DNA of 64,000 nt from Flavobacterium sp. LMO8. Its GTDB lineage: Bacteria > Bacteroidota > Bacteroidia > Flavobacteriales > Flavobacteriaceae. Of the stretch, positions 51,417 through 60,964 are shown in pieces (positions within the stretch are counted from its first letter, which is position 1; each line of letters begins with the position of its first letter). Under the pieces are notes generated by a model. That model was not told where the DNA came from and searched no databases. It saw nothing but the letters and a program-made list of their open reading frames with translations. Made by a program: the position numbers and the translations under genes. The stretch covers positions 415,371 to 479,370 of the forward strand of contig NZ_WIBJ01000031.1 in the NCBI RefSeq assembly GCF_009495755.1. Direction: 5' to 3'.

Positions 51417-52805
51417 TTATTGTGGATTTGCAATGGTTCTATATAAGCCAATTACAGCATTCAAATAACGATTTTCTAAAGCAATTTCTGTAAGTTGTGA
51501 GCTTACCAACGAGTTTTCACGAGAATTTATTATAAACAACGAACTTTCTCCCATTTCAAATAATCGATCTTCGGCATTTAATAATGTGGTAAAATCTTTT
51601 ACTAATGTATCATTATAATCTTGCTGTTTTTGAAGCGAAACAATTTCTTGTTGTTGTGCTTTGAGTTTGTTTTCTAAATTTTTTCGTTCAAACTGCAAAC
51701 CAAATTCGGAATCCTGAATTTTTAAATCGGCTAATTTTAAACTTCCGCGTTCTTTTCGTAAAAATATTGGAAACGCAAAATTCACTCCTATTTTATAATC
51801 TTCAAAGCGATAATTGTCAATATAACTTGGCTCGGATAAATAATTGTAACTCAAATCTAACTTGGGTAAAAGCGCATTTGCTTTTAGTTTTCGGTCTACT
51901 TTTAACATTGCAATTTTAGCATCTAACGCCTGAATTTTAGGATGATTGTCTAAATCAATTGTTCCCAGTTCATTAATTTGAAGCGTTTGTTTTATGGTTT
52001 TTGCCAATAAATCTTCGGGTTGCAAGCCATCATTTAATTCTAACGGAATATTGTTTTCTAACCATAAATAATTAGATAATTCTAATTTGGCTTTGGTTAA
52101 TTTTAACTTTGCATCTTCTAAGTTCAATCTTCGGGTTTTAACGGCAATTCCGGCTTCTACGCTATCGATTGCAGGTTTATCGCCTTCTTCAATTAATTTT
52201 GAAACACCGTTGTAACGAATTAAAGCGTTTTTTAAATAGGTTTCATACAATTTTACTTCATCAAAACTTCTTTTCCAAGTTACGTAACTTACTGAAGCCT
52301 CGTAAATGACTTCAATGGCTTGTAAATTTCTTTCGGCAACGTTTAAATTTCGGGCAATTTTAGCTTTTCTTAAATCGGCCATTCGTTGATTAATGAATAA
52401 ACCTTGTCCTACAGGAACCGAAATTCCTAACGAAGTTAATCCGCTATTTGGTAATGTGTTTTCTGGATTTACGTAAATTCCTTCAGCGTTATCAAATCCT
52501 GCTTTTAGTTCTATTCCGTACCAAGTTGGAATTTTAAAACTGCTGTTTAAAATCGAATAATATTCGCTGTCTTTGAATTGTTTTTCACTGAAATCGACTT
52601 CAATTTTTGGATCAAAAGCACCACGAGCTTCCATTAAATTCGCTTGGGCTTCGTTCAGTTTTAAATCGGCTTTTTTTACCAGTGGATGGTATTTTTTTAC
52701 GTAACCTAAAAATTCATTGTAGGTGAATTCGGTTGGAGAATTTTGTGCCAACAAACTCAATGAACTACAAATGAAAATGAAGATATAAAATAGATTCGTT
52801 CTCAT
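51417..52805 (-). CDS. TolC-family outer-membrane efflux protein
   Basis: The 462-residue protein has a signal peptide (MRTNLFYIFIFICSSLSLLAQ) and the duplicated TolC pattern of long helices with short beta-strands: KKADLKLNEAQANLMEARGAFDP and the related second half PKIQALDAKIAMLKVDRKLK. It forms the outer-membrane exit duct. It is the last gene of a TetR-ABC-HlyD-TolC operon; its ATG overlaps the HlyD stop (TAATG), so it is translationally coupled. The substrate is not known. Confidence 0.9.
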   Translation of the reverse strand: MRTNLFYIFIFICSSLSLLAQNSPTEFTYNEFLGYVKKYHPLVKKADLKLNEAQANLMEARGAFDPKIEVDFSEKQFKDSEYYSILNSSFKIPTWYGIELKAGFDNAEGIYVNPENTLPNSGLTSLGISVPVGQGLFINQRMADLRKAKIARNLNVAERNLQAIEVIYEASVSYVTWKRSFDEVKLYETYLKNALIRYNGVSKLIEEGDKPAIDSVEAGIAVKTRRLNLEDAKLKLTKAKLELSNYLWLENNIPLELNDGLQPEDLLAKTIKQTLQINELGTIDLDNHPKIQALDAKIAMLKVDRKLKANALLPKLDLSYNYLSEPSYIDNYRFEDYKIGVNFAFPIFLRKERGSLKLADLKIQDSEFGLQFERKNLENKLKAQQQEIVSLQKQQDYNDTLVKDFTTLLNAEDRLFEMGESSLFIINSRENSLVSSQLTEIALENRYLNAVIGLYRTIANPQ

Positions 52806-54151
52806 TATTTTTTAGTGTTTTCGGTAGCTGTTGGTTGATAAAAATTAGGTGGAAAACCATTTAATGTTCGCCAAATTTCGAACCAAATAGGTACATCGTT
52901 TAATAATGCTAATGTTTGGGTTCCAGCGCCAATGCTCAATTGCTCAGGCCATTTGTTTTCTTTTGGATCTGGAGCAATTAATACACGGTATTTTCCGTTT
53001 GGACTTATGAAATTTTCTTTGGCAACAATTACTCCTCCAAAAGTTCCATACGAAACGCCAGGCCAACCGCTAAAAACAATTGTAGGCCAACCATCAAACC
53101 AAACTCTAACTTTTTCACCTTTATTAATTAGTGGAAAATCAACTGGATCAATATAAGTTTCCACGGCAATGTCATATTTTGAAGGCATAATGCTTACAAC
53201 AGCAGTTCCTTCTTTAATGTTTTCGCCAATTCCAGATTGCAAAGCTCTATTTACATAACCATCTTGTGGGGCTGTGATATAATACAAGCCGTTTCTAATT
53301 TGGTAGTTTTTATACTGGTTTTTCAGTTTGTTTACTTGCGCTTCGGTATCAAATTGCGAACTCATTGCTGTTTGTTTATCACTACTTGCTTTTGCATTTT
53401 TTTCGGCATATTCGGCACTAATTCTGTTGAGTTCCATTGTAGCATTCAAAACTTCATTTTTACTGGCAATGTATTTGTTTTCTTGGGTAATGATTTTTGC
53501 TTCAGTTTCTTGCAATTTCATGCGTTTTTCTTCCACATCTGTCATTGGTTTTAAACCTTCTTTATTCAAATTTATTGAACGATTGTATTGCGTTTGAGCA
53601 ATTTTTAGTTGGGTTTTACTCGCTTCAAAATCAATACTATCACTCTGAACCTTTAAATAGGATTGTTTTAATTTGTTTTGCGCTTGTTTGAGTTTTAGAT
53701 TTTTTTCGTTTTGAATTGCGCCCATTTGAGCTTCTAACGCTTTTACTTTATCGGCATAAGAAATAACTGCATTTTCTTTTGCTTTTACTTGATTTCCAGT
53801 GTTTTCTACTAAATTTGGGTCTAAATATTCTTCTTTAATTTCGGAAATAAATAAGATAGTATCACCTTTTTTAACAAAATCGCCTTCGTTTACATACCAT
53901 TTTTCGATTCGACCACCAATGATAGTTTGAATGGTTTGCGGACGTTGATTAGGTTTTAATGTAGTTACATTTCCTGAACCTTGTATATTTTGTGTCCAAG
54001 GAAGAAATAAAAACAAAACAACAATAATTACAAAAGCCCAAATAATTTTACGAATTACCTGATAATGCTTTTGCTCTTTAAATATTTGTCCCGATTTGAA
54101 TTGCTCTAATTTTATAAATTGGTCAATTCTATTTTTTGTGATGTTTAGCAT
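52805..54151 (-). CDS. HlyD-family periplasmic adaptor (membrane fusion protein)
   Basis: The 448-residue protein has one N-terminal membrane helix (about 33-52, IIWAFVIIVVLFLFLPW), a biotinyl-lipoyl-like domain split by a coiled-coil hairpin (GGRIEKWYVNEGDFVKKGDT and YYITAPQDGYVNRALQSGIG), and a beta-barrel domain. These adaptors bridge an inner-membrane ABC exporter and TolC. Gene order and overlaps tie it to the ABC protein 3 bp upstream and to the TolC protein downstream. Confidence 0.9.
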   Translation of the reverse strand: MLNITKNRIDQFIKLEQFKSGQIFKEQKHYQVIRKIIWAFVIIVVLFLFLPWTQNIQGSGNVTTLKPNQRPQTIQTIIGGRIEKWYVNEGDFVKKGDTILFISEIKEEYLDPNLVENTGNQVKAKENAVISYADKVKALEAQMGAIQNEKNLKLKQAQNKLKQSYLKVQSDSIDFEASKTQLKIAQTQYNRSINLNKEGLKPMTDVEEKRMKLQETEAKIITQENKYIASKNEVLNATMELNRISAEYAEKNAKASSDKQTAMSSQFDTEAQVNKLKNQYKNYQIRNGLYYITAPQDGYVNRALQSGIGENIKEGTAVVSIMPSKYDIAVETYIDPVDFPLINKGEKVRVWFDGWPTIVFSGWPGVSYGTFGGVIVAKENFISPNGKYRVLIAPDPKENKWPEQLSIGAGTQTLALLNDVPIWFEIWRTLNGFPPNFYQPTATENTKK

Positions 54152-54154
54152 GGC

Positions 54155-55807
54155 TTAAATTGATTTAATTTCTCCTTTTTCTAACTGAATAATTTGTGAG
54201 CAAATTTGTTTCCAATAGCTGTTTTTACTTACAACAATTAATGTCCAAGGGTGTTTTTCTTGCGCTAAGAAATCTAAAATTTCTCTACAACTTTGTTCGT
54301 CAGATTTGTCTAAAGGATTTTCTAAAAACAATAATTTGGGTTGATTTATTATGCAACGAGCCAATACAATTTTTTGAATGGTCGATGAATTAATTTGTTT
54401 CCCTTCTGAAGAAATGGTGGTATCTAATCCTTTCGGAAGTGCTTTTATAGCTTCGGTTAGTTTTAATTTTTCAATTAAATCAAAAACCGTTTCCATTTTA
54501 ATTTCTGGATTATTACACGTAATATTTTCTAAAATTGTACCTTCAAACGGCATTTCCTGCGCAGTGATGATTCCGATTTTAGAACGATATTCTTCTGAAG
54601 AATATTTTTTATAGTTTGTGTTATTGATAAAAATGCTTCCAGAAGTTGGCTCAATTAATCTTGCCAATAATCGCATTAAAGTGGTTTTTCCAGAACCATT
54701 TTCACCTAAAATTAAAGTATGTTGTTTAGGTTGAATAGACAGACTAACGTTTTTAAGTATTTCTTTATCCGATTTTGGATAGGTAAAAGATACATTTTCG
54801 GTTTCAATTGTAATTTTATTTTTATCTACTAAATAATTTGAATTTTGAATGTCTTCTTCTAATTCCATATCCACAACAGAACCTAATTTTTCTAAAGAAG
54901 TTAGTACATCATAAAACAATTCTAAGCCAGAAAATAGTTTTTCAACCGCTGTAATAATGCTTAAAATAATAATTTCTGCTGCAACAAATTGCCCAATATT
55001 CATTTGCTGATTGATTACCAATAATCCTCCAATTATCAATAAACCAGCTGTAATTAAAATTTTAAATCCGGTAAGTTGAATAAATTGTTTTAATAAAACT
55101 TGAAAGTGATTTTCTCTTTGTTTTAGATATTCATTAACCAATTTATCGTTTTTATGTAGCGAAAAATTAAAGATAGAATTGCTTTTAAAACTCAAGTGAT
55201 TTCTGGCAATTTCTTGTAACCAATGTGCGATTTTGTATTTGTATTTCGATTCTTTTAAGCTCGTTTCTAATCCTAAATTAAAATTGATTTTGAAAATTAA
55301 GTATAACAATATTAAAAGTACCAATCCGAAAAAGATAAAAAAGGAATGGTACAACGACAGTAAGATAATTCCGAAAATAATTTGTAAAGCCGCCCCAGAA
55401 ATATCCAATAATAGTTTAGAAAATCCTTTTTGAACGGTTAATGTATCAAAAAATCGATTGGCTAATTCTGGCGGATATTGATTGTGTAATTCATTGAATT
55501 TTATTTTCGGAAAACGATAAGCAAATTCAAACGAAGAACGCACAAATATTTTTTGTTGTAAATTTTCGGTAATTCGGAATTGCATAATTTTTAGTAATCC
55601 TACAAAAGCCACTCCGACAACTACAATAATTACTAATACAATCCAAGAAGTGCTAACTTTTCCTGCTTGAATGAAATTGATAATGGATTGAATTCCTAAT
55701 GGCAAAGACAAACTGATTAATCCTGCTATAATGGAATACAAGAAAATTTGATAAATATCTTGTTTGTCAATTAAGATGAGGTTTTTAAATCTTTTTAGTG
55801 GTGTCAT
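54155..55807 (-). CDS. ABC exporter (TMD-NBD) with a degenerate ATPase domain
   Basis: The 550-residue protein has an N-terminal membrane domain of about six helices (residues 20-320) and a C-terminal nucleotide-binding domain. Walker A is intact (GENGSGKTT) and the Q-loop is present (IITAQEMPF). The rest is badly eroded: the LSGGQ signature is INSST, Walker B/catalytic Glu (usually DE) reads EN in LLFLENPLD, and the H-loop His is Lys in VVSKNSYW. So hydrolysis may be lost or very slow. There is no N-terminal C39 peptidase. It overlaps the TetR gene by 4 nt and precedes hlyD by 3 bp. Confidence 0.87.
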   Translation of the reverse strand: MTPLKRFKNLILIDKQDIYQIFLYSIIAGLISLSLPLGIQSIINFIQAGKVSTSWIVLVIIVVVGVAFVGLLKIMQFRITENLQQKIFVRSSFEFAYRFPKIKFNELHNQYPPELANRFFDTLTVQKGFSKLLLDISGAALQIIFGIILLSLYHSFFIFFGLVLLILLYLIFKINFNLGLETSLKESKYKYKIAHWLQEIARNHLSFKSNSIFNFSLHKNDKLVNEYLKQRENHFQVLLKQFIQLTGFKILITAGLLIIGGLLVINQQMNIGQFVAAEIIILSIITAVEKLFSGLELFYDVLTSLEKLGSVVDMELEEDIQNSNYLVDKNKITIETENVSFTYPKSDKEILKNVSLSIQPKQHTLILGENGSGKTTLMRLLARLIEPTSGSIFINNTNYKKYSSEEYRSKIGIITAQEMPFEGTILENITCNNPEIKMETVFDLIEKLKLTEAIKALPKGLDTTISSEGKQINSSTIQKIVLARCIINQPKLLFLENPLDKSDEQSCREILDFLAQEKHPWTLIVVSKNSYWKQICSQIIQLEKGEIKSI

Positions 55808-56475
55808 AGTAGTATTTTTTTAGCCATGTCTGTATAGAACGCGGTAGCGCATTCTTTTTCAGATAAGTTGGTGATGGTTTTTAAGTGATTTTTTAAAAAA
55901 TGTTGATGAAGCGCACCTTCCACAATACTTGAAGCTAAACTTTTTGCATATGGATATTTAGGATTTACTTCTATTATAATTTCAATTAAGCGATTGATAA
56001 CTCTTTTGTAAACAATAAAAAAGCCTTCTTTGTTTTCGTTATCGACTTCTTTTGTCATTAAAGTTTTGGTAAATTCTTCAACGATTATTCTGCTTAGAAT
56101 TTCTTCATTAATATGTGGAGTTGCATTGTCATCTGCTACATTTTCTGTGACAAGTTTAATCGCTTTTTCTAGTTTTTCAATCGGATTTGAAACATTTGTA
56201 GTGGCAAAAACCATACGATATTCCATCCACGACCAATACCATGAAGTTAGATAAACCAATAGTTTATGCTTGTTTTCAAAATACCTATAAATAGAACTTT
56301 CATTAGATTGAATTTTCTCGCCTAATTTTTTGAAAGTAAACGCTTCAAAGCCAATTTCATCAATTATTAGAATACTATTTTTTAAAATATTACGACCTAA
56401 CTCAGATGTTTCAGGGTCTTTAACATAGAGTTTTTCGTTGATAGTTATTTTTAAATTTGATAGTAGATTTTGCAT
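55804..56475 (-). CDS. TetR/AcrR family transcriptional regulator
   Basis: The 223-residue protein has an N-terminal TetR-type helix-turn-helix (about 25-70: SILIIDEIGFEAFTFKKLGE then SNESSIYRYFENKHKLLVYL) and a helical ligand-binding C-terminal domain. The order of elements (IGFEAFTFKKLGEKIQSNESSIYRYF) is the classical TetR HTH. It is the first gene of the export operon and overlaps the ABC gene start (ATGA), so it is an obvious autoregulated local repressor (inference from position). Confidence 0.9.
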   Translation of the reverse strand: MQNLLSNLKITINEKLYVKDPETSELGRNILKNSILIIDEIGFEAFTFKKLGEKIQSNESSIYRYFENKHKLLVYLTSWYWSWMEYRMVFATTNVSNPIEKLEKAIKLVTENVADDNATPHINEEILSRIIVEEFTKTLMTKEVDNENKEGFFIVYKRVINRLIEIIIEVNPKYPYAKSLASSIVEGALHQHFLKNHLKTITNLSEKECATAFYTDMAKKILL

Positions 56476-56559
56476 ATCATAATATTTAATAATGCAAATA
56501 TAATAGTAATACTATTAATTTGTAAAAGTTTAACTTTTATTTTGGTATTGTTCAAAAAA

Positions 56560-56579
56560 AATCCCGACGAATCGGGATT
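56560..56579 (-). terminator. Terminator after the gpmI unit
   Basis: AATCCCGA-CGAA-TCGGGATT, followed on the minus strand by TTTTTTT. It has the same CCCGA core as the palindrome in waaA and the hairpin at 5110-5130. Confidence 0.85.
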
Positions 56580-56586
56580 AATAAAC

Positions 56587-56766
56587 TTATACTTTTATGC
56601 CTATTGTTGTGTTTTTACTTTGTCCATTTTTGCCATCTTTACCCTTTTGTTCAGTTCCAGGTTTACCGTCTTCTCCCGGTTTTCCATCCTCTCCATTTGA
56701 TGCTTTGAACGTTGTGGTACAGCCAAAAAATGATAAACTAATTATGATAGATAAAATAAGTTTCAT
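56587..56766 (-). CDS. Mini-lipoprotein with collagen-like Gly-X-Y repeats
   Basis: This 59-residue reading frame starts at an ATG sharing its first A with the gpmI stop (TAATG). It has a lipoprotein signal (MKLILSIIISLSFFGC, Cys16) and then a run of Gly-X-Y triplets: GED, GKP, GED, GKP, a GTEQK break, GKD, GKN, GQS. It ends in KNTTIGIKV. Collagen-like stretches can form triple helices, but eight triplets is very short, so assembly would need other partners. No homologue is known to me. It is co-transcribed with gpmI and followed directly by a terminator. Real-gene evidence: signal, repeat and coupling. Confidence 0.7.
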   Translation of the reverse strand: MKLILSIIISLSFFGCTTTFKASNGEDGKPGEDGKPGTEQKGKDGKNGQSKNTTIGIKV

Positions 56767-58283
56767 TACAATAGAGAATTACAAGTCATTACTTCTGGCT
56801 TTTCAACTCCCATTAAGTCTAAAATAGTAGGAGCAATGTCTCCTAAAACTCCGTTTTTTATATGTTGCAAATCTTTATCCACTAAAATAATTGGAACAGG
56901 ATTTGTTGTATGAGCTGTGTTTGGTGAACCATCAGGGTTTATCATTGTTTCACAATTTCCGTGATCAGCGATGATTATTGTGGTGTAATTATTTTCTAAA
57001 GCGGTCTCAACTACTTCTTTTACACAAACATCAACGGCTTCGCACGCTTTAATTGCTGCTTCCATTACACCTGTGTGTCCAACCATATCGCCATTGGCAA
57101 AGTTTAAACAAACAAAATCAACTTCACCTTTTTTTAATTCTGGAACTAAAGCATCTTTTAGTTCGAAAGCACTCATTTCGGGTTGTAAATCGTATGTAGC
57201 TACTTTTGGTGAATTTTTCAAAATGCGCGTTTCGCCTAAAAAAGGTTCTTCTCTTCCACCAGAAAAGAAAAAGGTCACGTGCGGATATTTCTCTGTTTCG
57301 GCAATTCGGATTTGTTTTTTATTGGCTTTTTCTAAAACTTCTCCAAGTGTTTCTGTGATGTTGTCTTTGTCGTAAATTACGTGAACATTTTCATAGGTTT
57401 CATCGTAATTGGTCATCGTAACATAATACAAATTCAGTTTGTGCATATTGAATTCGTGAAAGTCTTTTTGCGACAATACTTCGGTTAATTCTCTTCCTCT
57501 ATCGGTTCTGAAATTGAAGAAAATAACCACATCATCTTCCTGAATTTTAGCAACTGGATTGTTGTTTTCATCCGACATTACTATTGGTTGAATAAATTCG
57601 TCAGTAACATTGTTTGCATAACTTTCGTTGATGCTCGCAATGGCATTCTTTGAGTGAGTTCCTTCTGCATTTACTACTAAATCGTAGGCTAATTTTACTC
57701 TTTCCCAACGTTTATCTCTATCCATAGCATAATATCTTCCAATTATAGAAGCTAATTTTGCATGAGTATTTTGAAGATAATTTTCTAAATCAGCAATGTA
57801 TTTTGCTCCCGATTTTGGATCTACATCACGACCATCGGTAAAGGCATGAACAAACATTTTTTGCACGCCACTTTCTTGAGCAGCATCTATCAAACCTCTT
57901 AGATGTGAAGTATGTGAATGCACACCACCATCAGAAACCAATCCTAAAAAATGAATCGCTTTGTTGTTCTTTTTGGCATAATCAAAAGCATCTACAAGTG
58001 GTTTTTCTTGACTCATGGTTTTGTGTTCAACTGCTAAATTTAGTTTGGCTAAATCTTGGTAAACAATTCTTCCAGCGCCAAGGTTCATGTGGCCTACTTC
58101 TGAATTTCCCATTTGACCTTCGGGTAAACCTACGTTTAAGCCATCGGTTCTTAGTTGGGCATTTGGGTATTGTGTATATAAACTATCAATAAAAGGCGTA
58201 TTAGCGTTATCTATTGCAGAAACTTTTGGGTCGGGAGATTTTCCCCAACCGTCCAAAATCATTAAAATTACTTTTTTGTTCAT
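56766..58283 (-). CDS. gpmI: 2,3-bisphosphoglycerate-independent phosphoglycerate mutase
   Basis: GpmI interconverts 3- and 2-phosphoglycerate in glycolysis using two Mn2+ ions. From the ATG at 58283 it has 505 residues (an upstream in-frame ATG adds six residues). Asp11 in LMILDGWG, the phosphorylated Ser61 in GQMGNSEVGHMNLGAGR, HSHTSHL, HAFTDGRDVDP and the C-terminal metal site IADHGNCE are all present. It is a minus-strand unit ending in the mini-lipoprotein gene. Very secure. Confidence 0.97.
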   Translation of the reverse strand: MNKKVILMILDGWGKSPDPKVSAIDNANTPFIDSLYTQYPNAQLRTDGLNVGLPEGQMGNSEVGHMNLGAGRIVYQDLAKLNLAVEHKTMSQEKPLVDAFDYAKKNNKAIHFLGLVSDGGVHSHTSHLRGLIDAAQESGVQKMFVHAFTDGRDVDPKSGAKYIADLENYLQNTHAKLASIIGRYYAMDRDKRWERVKLAYDLVVNAEGTHSKNAIASINESYANNVTDEFIQPIVMSDENNNPVAKIQEDDVVIFFNFRTDRGRELTEVLSQKDFHEFNMHKLNLYYVTMTNYDETYENVHVIYDKDNITETLGEVLEKANKKQIRIAETEKYPHVTFFFSGGREEPFLGETRILKNSPKVATYDLQPEMSAFELKDALVPELKKGEVDFVCLNFANGDMVGHTGVMEAAIKACEAVDVCVKEVVETALENNYTTIIIADHGNCETMINPDGSPNTAHTTNPVPIILVDKDLQHIKNGVLGDIAPTILDLMGVEKPEVMTCNSLL

Positions 58284-58366
58284 TTTTGTGTATTTGTACA
58301 AATATAAACAATTGGTAAATTTCTTGAAGAAATTAGAACTTAAAATTACGAAAACGATTAAGTAGA

Positions 58367-60775
58367 TTACCCTTTTCTAATCCAGTTTTTGGCTTGGTTA
58401 TAATCGATGAAATAACGAACACTTATTGATAAAACATGATTCAAATTGTCTTCAAATAAGTTGGAAAAATTGGAGCCAAAATCTTTATTTATTTCTCTAT
58501 CAAAAGTGCCCGCATTGTTTCGGTATAAAATCGACATTTGACTTCCGGGCGCAAACCACCAAGAATATGATAAATCTAAATTCCAAGTGCTAAAGTTTGA
58601 GTTTCTGTTGCCCGAATAAGTTGTGTTTGGTGATAAACTTCCGTCTGAATTTAAAGTGTTGATCTGATTGTTTTCGGCTAATGACCAATAATGTCTAACA
58701 GATAAGTTGAAGTTCATTTCGCTACTTATCGAAAATTTACTCGATATTGAATTGGTATAAGTATCTCTATCTCTTCTTGCGAAAATAATGTTTGAACCTT
58801 CAAAATCTATAAAACCTATATCATTTTTTTGTTTGAAATAATTGAAACCATAAACTAATGAAAACTTATCGCTAAAACGGTATCTAGGACTAATATTTAC
58901 TCCGGCTTCGTATCTATTTTCATTGATTACATGTGTTAAGAAAGGTTCAAAATCAATAGCAAATTTGTTGTTGTAGTTTGATGAAAAGTAAATCCATCCA
59001 CCAATATTTTTTGGATTTACAAAAAACCTATCAGCTACACGAGGTTCATAATAATCGTAATTTTTAAATGGGTTAAAGTTAATCCCTCCACCAAAAAAGT
59101 GATTTTTCTTATTTGTAGAATTTAAGTTTACATTAAAATTACTTGATTGAATTTGATTCGTAGGTGTATAAAATTCAAAGTAAGAATTTAAGTTGATTCT
59201 AAAGGTATTGAAAGTTTTGTTTGGGTTTAAGATACGATAGTTAGTGTTCCCAGAAAAAGAGTAATAATTGGTTCTAAAGTTGATTCCTAAATCATTAATA
59301 TCAAAATCTTTTGAAACATATTCGCTACCTAAGCTATATCGAAATTTCCCGTTATTTTCTGCAAAAAATAATGAGGCGTTGTACCCGTTTTTATTTTCAA
59401 TATCATTAATACTACTCGATTTAAATCCTCCTGAAAGATTGTATTTGTTGGTTTTATTATTCAAATCGAATAATAATCCGGTTACATTAGCATCTCTAAA
59501 ACTTCCGTTTCTAGTGACATTTGTGTTAATGAAAGTTACCGATGAATTTTGATTAAATCGTTGGTCAAAAACCATTACATTATAATTAGTTAAAGGTGAT
59601 ACTTCAACTTGTCGTGTAGAGTTGTCGTCAGAATTTGTAGCTGTTGCTATTGTTCTTTCGGTAATAGCATTTAAAAATCCAATTCCTAATCCATCTTTAT
59701 CTCGACCAGAAATTTTCAAAGCATTGACTAAGTTGATAGCACCAGGACTTTCTACTGATTCATTTCCGGCAATGTTTAAATTCAAATCAGGAGTTTGTCC
59801 AATTCTTCGTGAATACAATAAATTGCCTTTGCTGAATATGTCGGTTCCTTCGGTAAAGAAAGGCCTGTTTTCATTGAATTGTTGTTCGAATGGACCTAAA
59901 TTTAATACGACATTATCAAATTTAGTTTGACCAAAATCGGGAACCAAAATCGCATCTAAAGTAAAAGCATCGTTTATTCCGTATTTGATATCTAAACCTC
60001 CTTTTAATTCACCTTTGGTTTTTTGTGTATCGCTTCCAGAAAGATAAAATGAAGAATAAGGAATTAAGAACAATCGGGTAGGTGTTTTGATGTTTTCTAT
60101 TCCGGTTAAAATTCCAGCTTGTTGAGAAATTGCGCCAATTTTATTATCAATAGGGCTCCAAGTATATTTTTGACGTTCTCTACGAACTTCTCTAAAAAAG
60201 TTAAGGCCCCATGTTTGTTTATCTTTTTCAGGAAAACGTAGTGCAGCATACGGGATTTTCATTTCGATGACATAGCCAAAATCGGTAATTTTTGCATTGC
60301 TTTCCCAAATGGCGTTCCATGAACCATCTTCACCTTCTGATGAAGTAAAATTTGTGTCGACTTGCCCATTGGCTGCTGTTACGAAAAATCTAAATTCTTG
60401 CTGACCATCGTTGTAACCATTAATAAAAATTCCAAAAAAATCAGAAGTTCCAATTTCATCTCGTTCAACTAATTCTTTTAAAATTTTCTCAGGATTTGGG
60501 TCGTATAATTTAGCTCCAATATAAATTGCATCATTAGAATACAAGATTTTTACTTCGGTTTTAAATTCTTCTGGAATTGGCGTTCCGTTTTTTGGTTCTA
60601 AAGAAACGAAGTCAGTTGCAATTTCTGCATCTTTCCAAGAAGCTTCGTTTAGTTCAGCGTCAATTGAAATGTTTTCTGTTGTTTTTTTTGTAGCAACACT
60701 TTTTTTTGTTTGTGAAAACGAAAAAAGAAAACTTGCTAAGCAAAAAAGTATGGATAGGCTGAATCTATTTATCAT
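58367..60775 (-). CDS. DUF5916 outer-membrane protein with CBM9-like N-terminal domain
   Basis: The 802-residue protein has a signal peptide (MINRFSLSILFCLASFLFSFSQ), an N-terminal ~200-residue CBM9-like beta-sandwich (ISIDAELNEASWKDAEIATD, WGLNFFREVRRERQKYTWSP) and a ~580-residue C-terminal DUF5916 part with amphipathic strands and QQFNENRPFFTEGTDIF. It ends in YFIDYNQAKNW. The pattern is a large outer-membrane beta-barrel with a carbohydrate-binding-like periplasmic or surface domain. Family function is unknown; several Flavobacterium genomes carry copies. It stands alone upstream of gpmI on the minus strand. Confidence 0.87.
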   Translation of the reverse strand: MINRFSLSILFCLASFLFSFSQTKKSVATKKTTENISIDAELNEASWKDAEIATDFVSLEPKNGTPIPEEFKTEVKILYSNDAIYIGAKLYDPNPEKILKELVERDEIGTSDFFGIFINGYNDGQQEFRFFVTAANGQVDTNFTSSEGEDGSWNAIWESNAKITDFGYVIEMKIPYAALRFPEKDKQTWGLNFFREVRRERQKYTWSPIDNKIGAISQQAGILTGIENIKTPTRLFLIPYSSFYLSGSDTQKTKGELKGGLDIKYGINDAFTLDAILVPDFGQTKFDNVVLNLGPFEQQFNENRPFFTEGTDIFSKGNLLYSRRIGQTPDLNLNIAGNESVESPGAINLVNALKISGRDKDGLGIGFLNAITERTIATATNSDDNSTRQVEVSPLTNYNVMVFDQRFNQNSSVTFINTNVTRNGSFRDANVTGLLFDLNNKTNKYNLSGGFKSSSINDIENKNGYNASLFFAENNGKFRYSLGSEYVSKDFDINDLGINFRTNYYSFSGNTNYRILNPNKTFNTFRINLNSYFEFYTPTNQIQSSNFNVNLNSTNKKNHFFGGGINFNPFKNYDYYEPRVADRFFVNPKNIGGWIYFSSNYNNKFAIDFEPFLTHVINENRYEAGVNISPRYRFSDKFSLVYGFNYFKQKNDIGFIDFEGSNIIFARRDRDTYTNSISSKFSISSEMNFNLSVRHYWSLAENNQINTLNSDGSLSPNTTYSGNRNSNFSTWNLDLSYSWWFAPGSQMSILYRNNAGTFDREINKDFGSNFSNLFEDNLNHVLSISVRYFIDYNQAKNWIRKG

Positions 60776-60897
60776 GTAAAATTTTTTGTTACAAAATTAT
60801 CGTAATACACTATATGTCTACTTTTTTTATGTAATGTTTAACTTTTGTGCGAATAATCGACGAAAGGTTAAAATTTTCGATAAAATGCATAAAAAAG

Positions 60898-60928
60898 TTT
60901 GCAGGTTTAAAAATAATAAATATATTTG
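60898..60928 (+). promoter_or_regulatory. Promoter of the first L,D-transpeptidase gene
   Basis: TTTG at 60898-60901, a 19-nt spacer and TATATTTG at 60921-60928 match the Bacteroidota consensus exactly. This excludes an in-frame TTG start at 60926 and supports the ATG at 60965. Confidence 0.75.
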
Positions 60929-60964
60929 GCACATCTCAACAACAATATAACTACTAGATTAACA

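Noticed and set aside
53237..53597. Cys/Phe-rich hydrophobic frames opposite the HlyD gene
   Set aside because: Shadows of the coiled-coil codons of HlyD; composition is explained by the complementary strand.
56597..56827. 76-residue Pro/Ser-rich frame on the plus strand
   Set aside because: Complement of the Gly-X-Y repeats of the minus-strand mini-lipoprotein and the gpmI end; the minus-strand frame has a lipobox and is coupled to gpmI.
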